Source of the DNA: Flavobacterium restrictum
Lineage (GTDB): Bacteria > Bacteroidota > Bacteroidia > Flavobacteriales > Flavobacteriaceae
Direction: 5' to 3'
Assembly (NCBI RefSeq): GCF_007097245.1
Contig: NZ_VJZT01000009.1
Coordinates: 1 to 64,000, forward strand
DNA: 64,000 bases
Shown: positions 63,301-64,000 of the stretch, piece by piece
How the letters are laid out: each line of letters opens with the position of its first letter
Numbering within the stretch: position 1 is the stretch's first letter
Program-made: the position numbers and the translations under genes
Notes under the pieces: generated by a model
The model's input: only the letters and a program-made list of their open reading frames with translations
Database searches by the model: none
What the model was told of the DNA's origin: nothing

Positions 63301-64000
63301 TTACGCAGCAGCAACAGCACCTAATACGTGTGTTTCGGAATACGCTATTTCGCTATTAGTAACTTACGTGAATAGGATTGATGACGTTTATGCTTGCGAT
63401 ACTTATACGTTACCCGCAATTGTAGGACAAGGCGATTATTACACCAAACCAAATGGCTCTCATGGAACAGGAGTCAAATTAACGCCGCCTTATGCCCCAA
63501 TAACGACAAACACCACTTTATATGTGTATGCAGAGGACAACAGTCGCGTTTCTTGTTCAGATGAAGATGCCTTTACGGTAACTATTTACAATACGCCTGT
63601 TGTTGCGCCAATCGCACCTATTACTAGATGTACCTCCTATATTTTGCCAGCGTTTATCGCTCCTGCAAACCGTTATTTTACGCAATCAGGAGGAGTTGGA
63701 GTTACTGGCAATACCGAAAAATTCCCCGGAGATGTCATCACGGCTTCTACAACAATTTATGCCTATGCCGATTCAGGAACGAGCACCACAAAACTGTGTT
63801 TCGACGAAGAGCCGATGCAAATAATCATAACCGAAGCGCCCAAACCAGTACCAAATCCTACTCCTATTTGTCACGATTTTGAAACTGGAATACGAACCAA
63901 TTCCTATGTTTCTAGCGGATATACTGCCCCGCAATATGCCTTTGAATGGAAAAAAGAAGACGGAACACTTGTAGGAACAGCCGAAGATTTCTCGACCAAT
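60302..64000 (+). CDS. Giant secreted adhesin, 5' part (choice-of-anchor L domain, Ig-like repeats)
   Basis: The frame stays open from the ATG at 60302 to the window end, so at least 1233 residues are encoded and the C-terminus lies outside. The protein has a signal peptide (to about residue 19, IKNYSQ), a choice-of-anchor L domain (about 20-275: GVVLTTGDVTKIPSPNS, SFLFASEEYGTSQCAFSDAFAF, IVITDGGNNTGYDSAIFLKG), Ig-like regions, then a run of about seven ~75-85-residue repeats (62.05-63.85 kb) of pattern C-xx-Y-xLP...G-x-YYT...TTIYVYA...C-x-E...F-x-VTI. A T9SS sorting domain is expected past the edge. Likely a surface adhesin. Confidence 0.9.
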   Translation, partial: MKKIILLFLLLFAIKNYSQSVTVNTTKYTVDQLVNQVLINSPCVSGTNVNSKTGTTYGSTNGIGYFENSNANFPFSNGVVLTTGDVTKIPSPNSTILSDGTAAWKGDADLEANLLSQSGISINSINASYIEFDFQPKTPNFDFSFLFASEEYGTSQCAFSDAFAFLLKDVTNAGANTNLAVIPNTNIPVSVETIRNANYNSNCASANPTYFGAFNGSGFGPAINFNGQTVAMLASATGLNINHIYRIKIVITDGGNNTGYDSAIFLKGDSFNIGQDVLGLDYTVANKNAICSGSSLPVLSATGLKSGTTFVWKKEGIALSPAETGANLDLNTLLPLIDSGTHKYSVTYLEPGCTAVTDEITVAFYPPIGVIKVPDIYTCDSGASTYDFDLTKNTTIIMAGVNQATNATGILDDLPAGTLISYYLANNEAVTGTNPVASPLTILSSLNGKPVFVRVQNPITSCFEIQSFQLQIVAAPVVANTPVDITLCARNPTEIPQKALFDFTDQKALLLGSQDPVYNIVTFHSTISGAQNNTNVFVLTAADELLTNSRTIYVRIENKSNTSCYVTSSFKVNVTPFPEVDALADVYVCTSYKLPVLTKTGAQYWTGTGKTGVQLFAGDLVTTTSDVYVFNQNGNCTNEDYFKVTIINLDEITPASKTYCTEYALPALPYAKYYTLSGGDATAGNTEIPSGTLINTAGDTTIYVWISDLISVPSCQEEKPFTITIIPFEPLPYISNRFDCTSYRLFANPNGGTYYTGRNKGLPIIPIGTVFTTTTDVYLYKESGTSPLNCSSEKKFTIFIGAASITPPADLTSCSSYELPYLQVGQYRTESGGAGIGVPGKTLINSTTTLWYYVKGQTCVIDKPFTITVEIPPLPLFTDTPPICDVYYLPAVAHTGNYYTEPGGTGFIRPAGYPITSTQTIYFYDKAAVGTCSVEGSFLITIYKSPKVDARPVEVIKCGQPYVLDDLTNGEYYEFAGEPSPTNPILPPGYVITAPKTIYVYAAATAPNTCVSEYAISLLVTYVNRIDDVYACDTYTLPAIVGQGDYYTKPNGSHGTGVKLTPPYAPITTNTTLYVYAEDNSRVSCSDEDAFTVTIYNTPVVAPIAPITRCTSYILPAFIAPANRYFTQSGGVGVTGNTEKFPGDVITASTTIYAYADSGTSTTKLCFDEEPMQIIITEAPKPVPNPTPICHDFETGIRTNSYVSSGYTAPQYAFEWKKEDGTLVGTAEDFSTN
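62050..63850 (+). repeat. Ig-like ~75-85-residue protein repeats inside the second adhesin
   Basis: Successive units share a first Cys-x-x-Y-x-LP strand, a central YYT-x-x-GG, a TTIYVYA strand and a closing C-x-E-x-x-F-x-V/I-TI. They are diverged at the DNA level, unlike the near-identical repeats at 1-684. Confidence 0.75.

Overview
The window comes from a member of the Bacteroidota, almost certainly a Flavobacterium or close relative. The DNA is AT-rich. Promoter-like sites follow the Bacteroidota -7 pattern TAnnTTTG, usually without a Shine-Dalgarno sequence. Cell-surface proteins carry type IX secretion (T9SS) features, and families typical of the group are present: GLPGLI, GIN/DUF2807, FecI-FecR-TonB receptor modules and a DUF5684-LepB fusion. 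I saw no phage genes, insertion sequences or CRISPR array.

Layout. Positions 1-3.5 kb hold the 3' part of a giant T9SS adhesin with near-identical 228-bp tandem repeats, plus a small membrane protein. 3.6-8.8 kb holds small envelope and stress genes, including a PadR regulator, a PspC protein and two GIN-domain proteins. 8.9-10 kb has thioredoxin reductase and tRNA-Pro(TGG). A 955-bp gene-free stretch (10.0-10.97 kb) is rich in repeats. 11-16.4 kb (+) carries parA, parB, a DUF5683 gene, dapB, signal peptidase and wbqC. 16.4-22.5 kb (-) carries an EEP-family protein, two rhomboids, mutL, ribH and a TPR protein. 22.8-31.7 kb (+) carries recF, a rhodanese-thioredoxin lipoprotein, DUF2461, a glycosyltransferase-asnB pair, murB, a PaiB-like protein, a GT2 enzyme and an ECF sigma factor. 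31.8-38.6 kb has two TonB proteins, an M48 protease and an AT-rich accessory module (small secreted peptide, GLPGLI protein, TonB-receptor-like barrel). 38.7-47.7 kb is mostly housekeeping: lipA, gap, a hybrid histidine kinase, lpxK, a Nif3-like protein, a degenerate zinc-ribbon protein, a hydrolase and rluF. 47.7-50.1 kb (-) is a small membrane-protein/winged-helix regulator module with the same palindromic operator in front of two transcription units. 50.2-54 kb (-) has folD, ffh, a tandem-repeat spacer and an internally repeated lipoprotein. 54.2-58.2 kb (+) is an ECF sigma, FecR, TonB-receptor system. 58.3-60.06 kb is argS, and 60.3-64 kb is the 5' part of a second giant adhesin (choice-of-anchor L), which stays open to the window end.

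How they work together. The two terminal giants are predicted surface adhesins exported by the T9SS. The ECF-FecR-receptor set and the two TonB proteins point to regulated uptake across the outer membrane. The housekeeping genes cover chromosome segregation (parAB), protein targeting (ffh, lepB), cell wall and LPS (murB, lpxK, dapB), cofactors (ribH, folD, lipA) and repair (mutL, recF). The parts least explained by known families are the twin-operator module (47.7-50.1 kb), the peptide-GLPGLI-barrel module (34.9-38.6 kb), the duplicated FP-motif lipoprotein (52.97-54.0 kb) and several non-coding repeat families.
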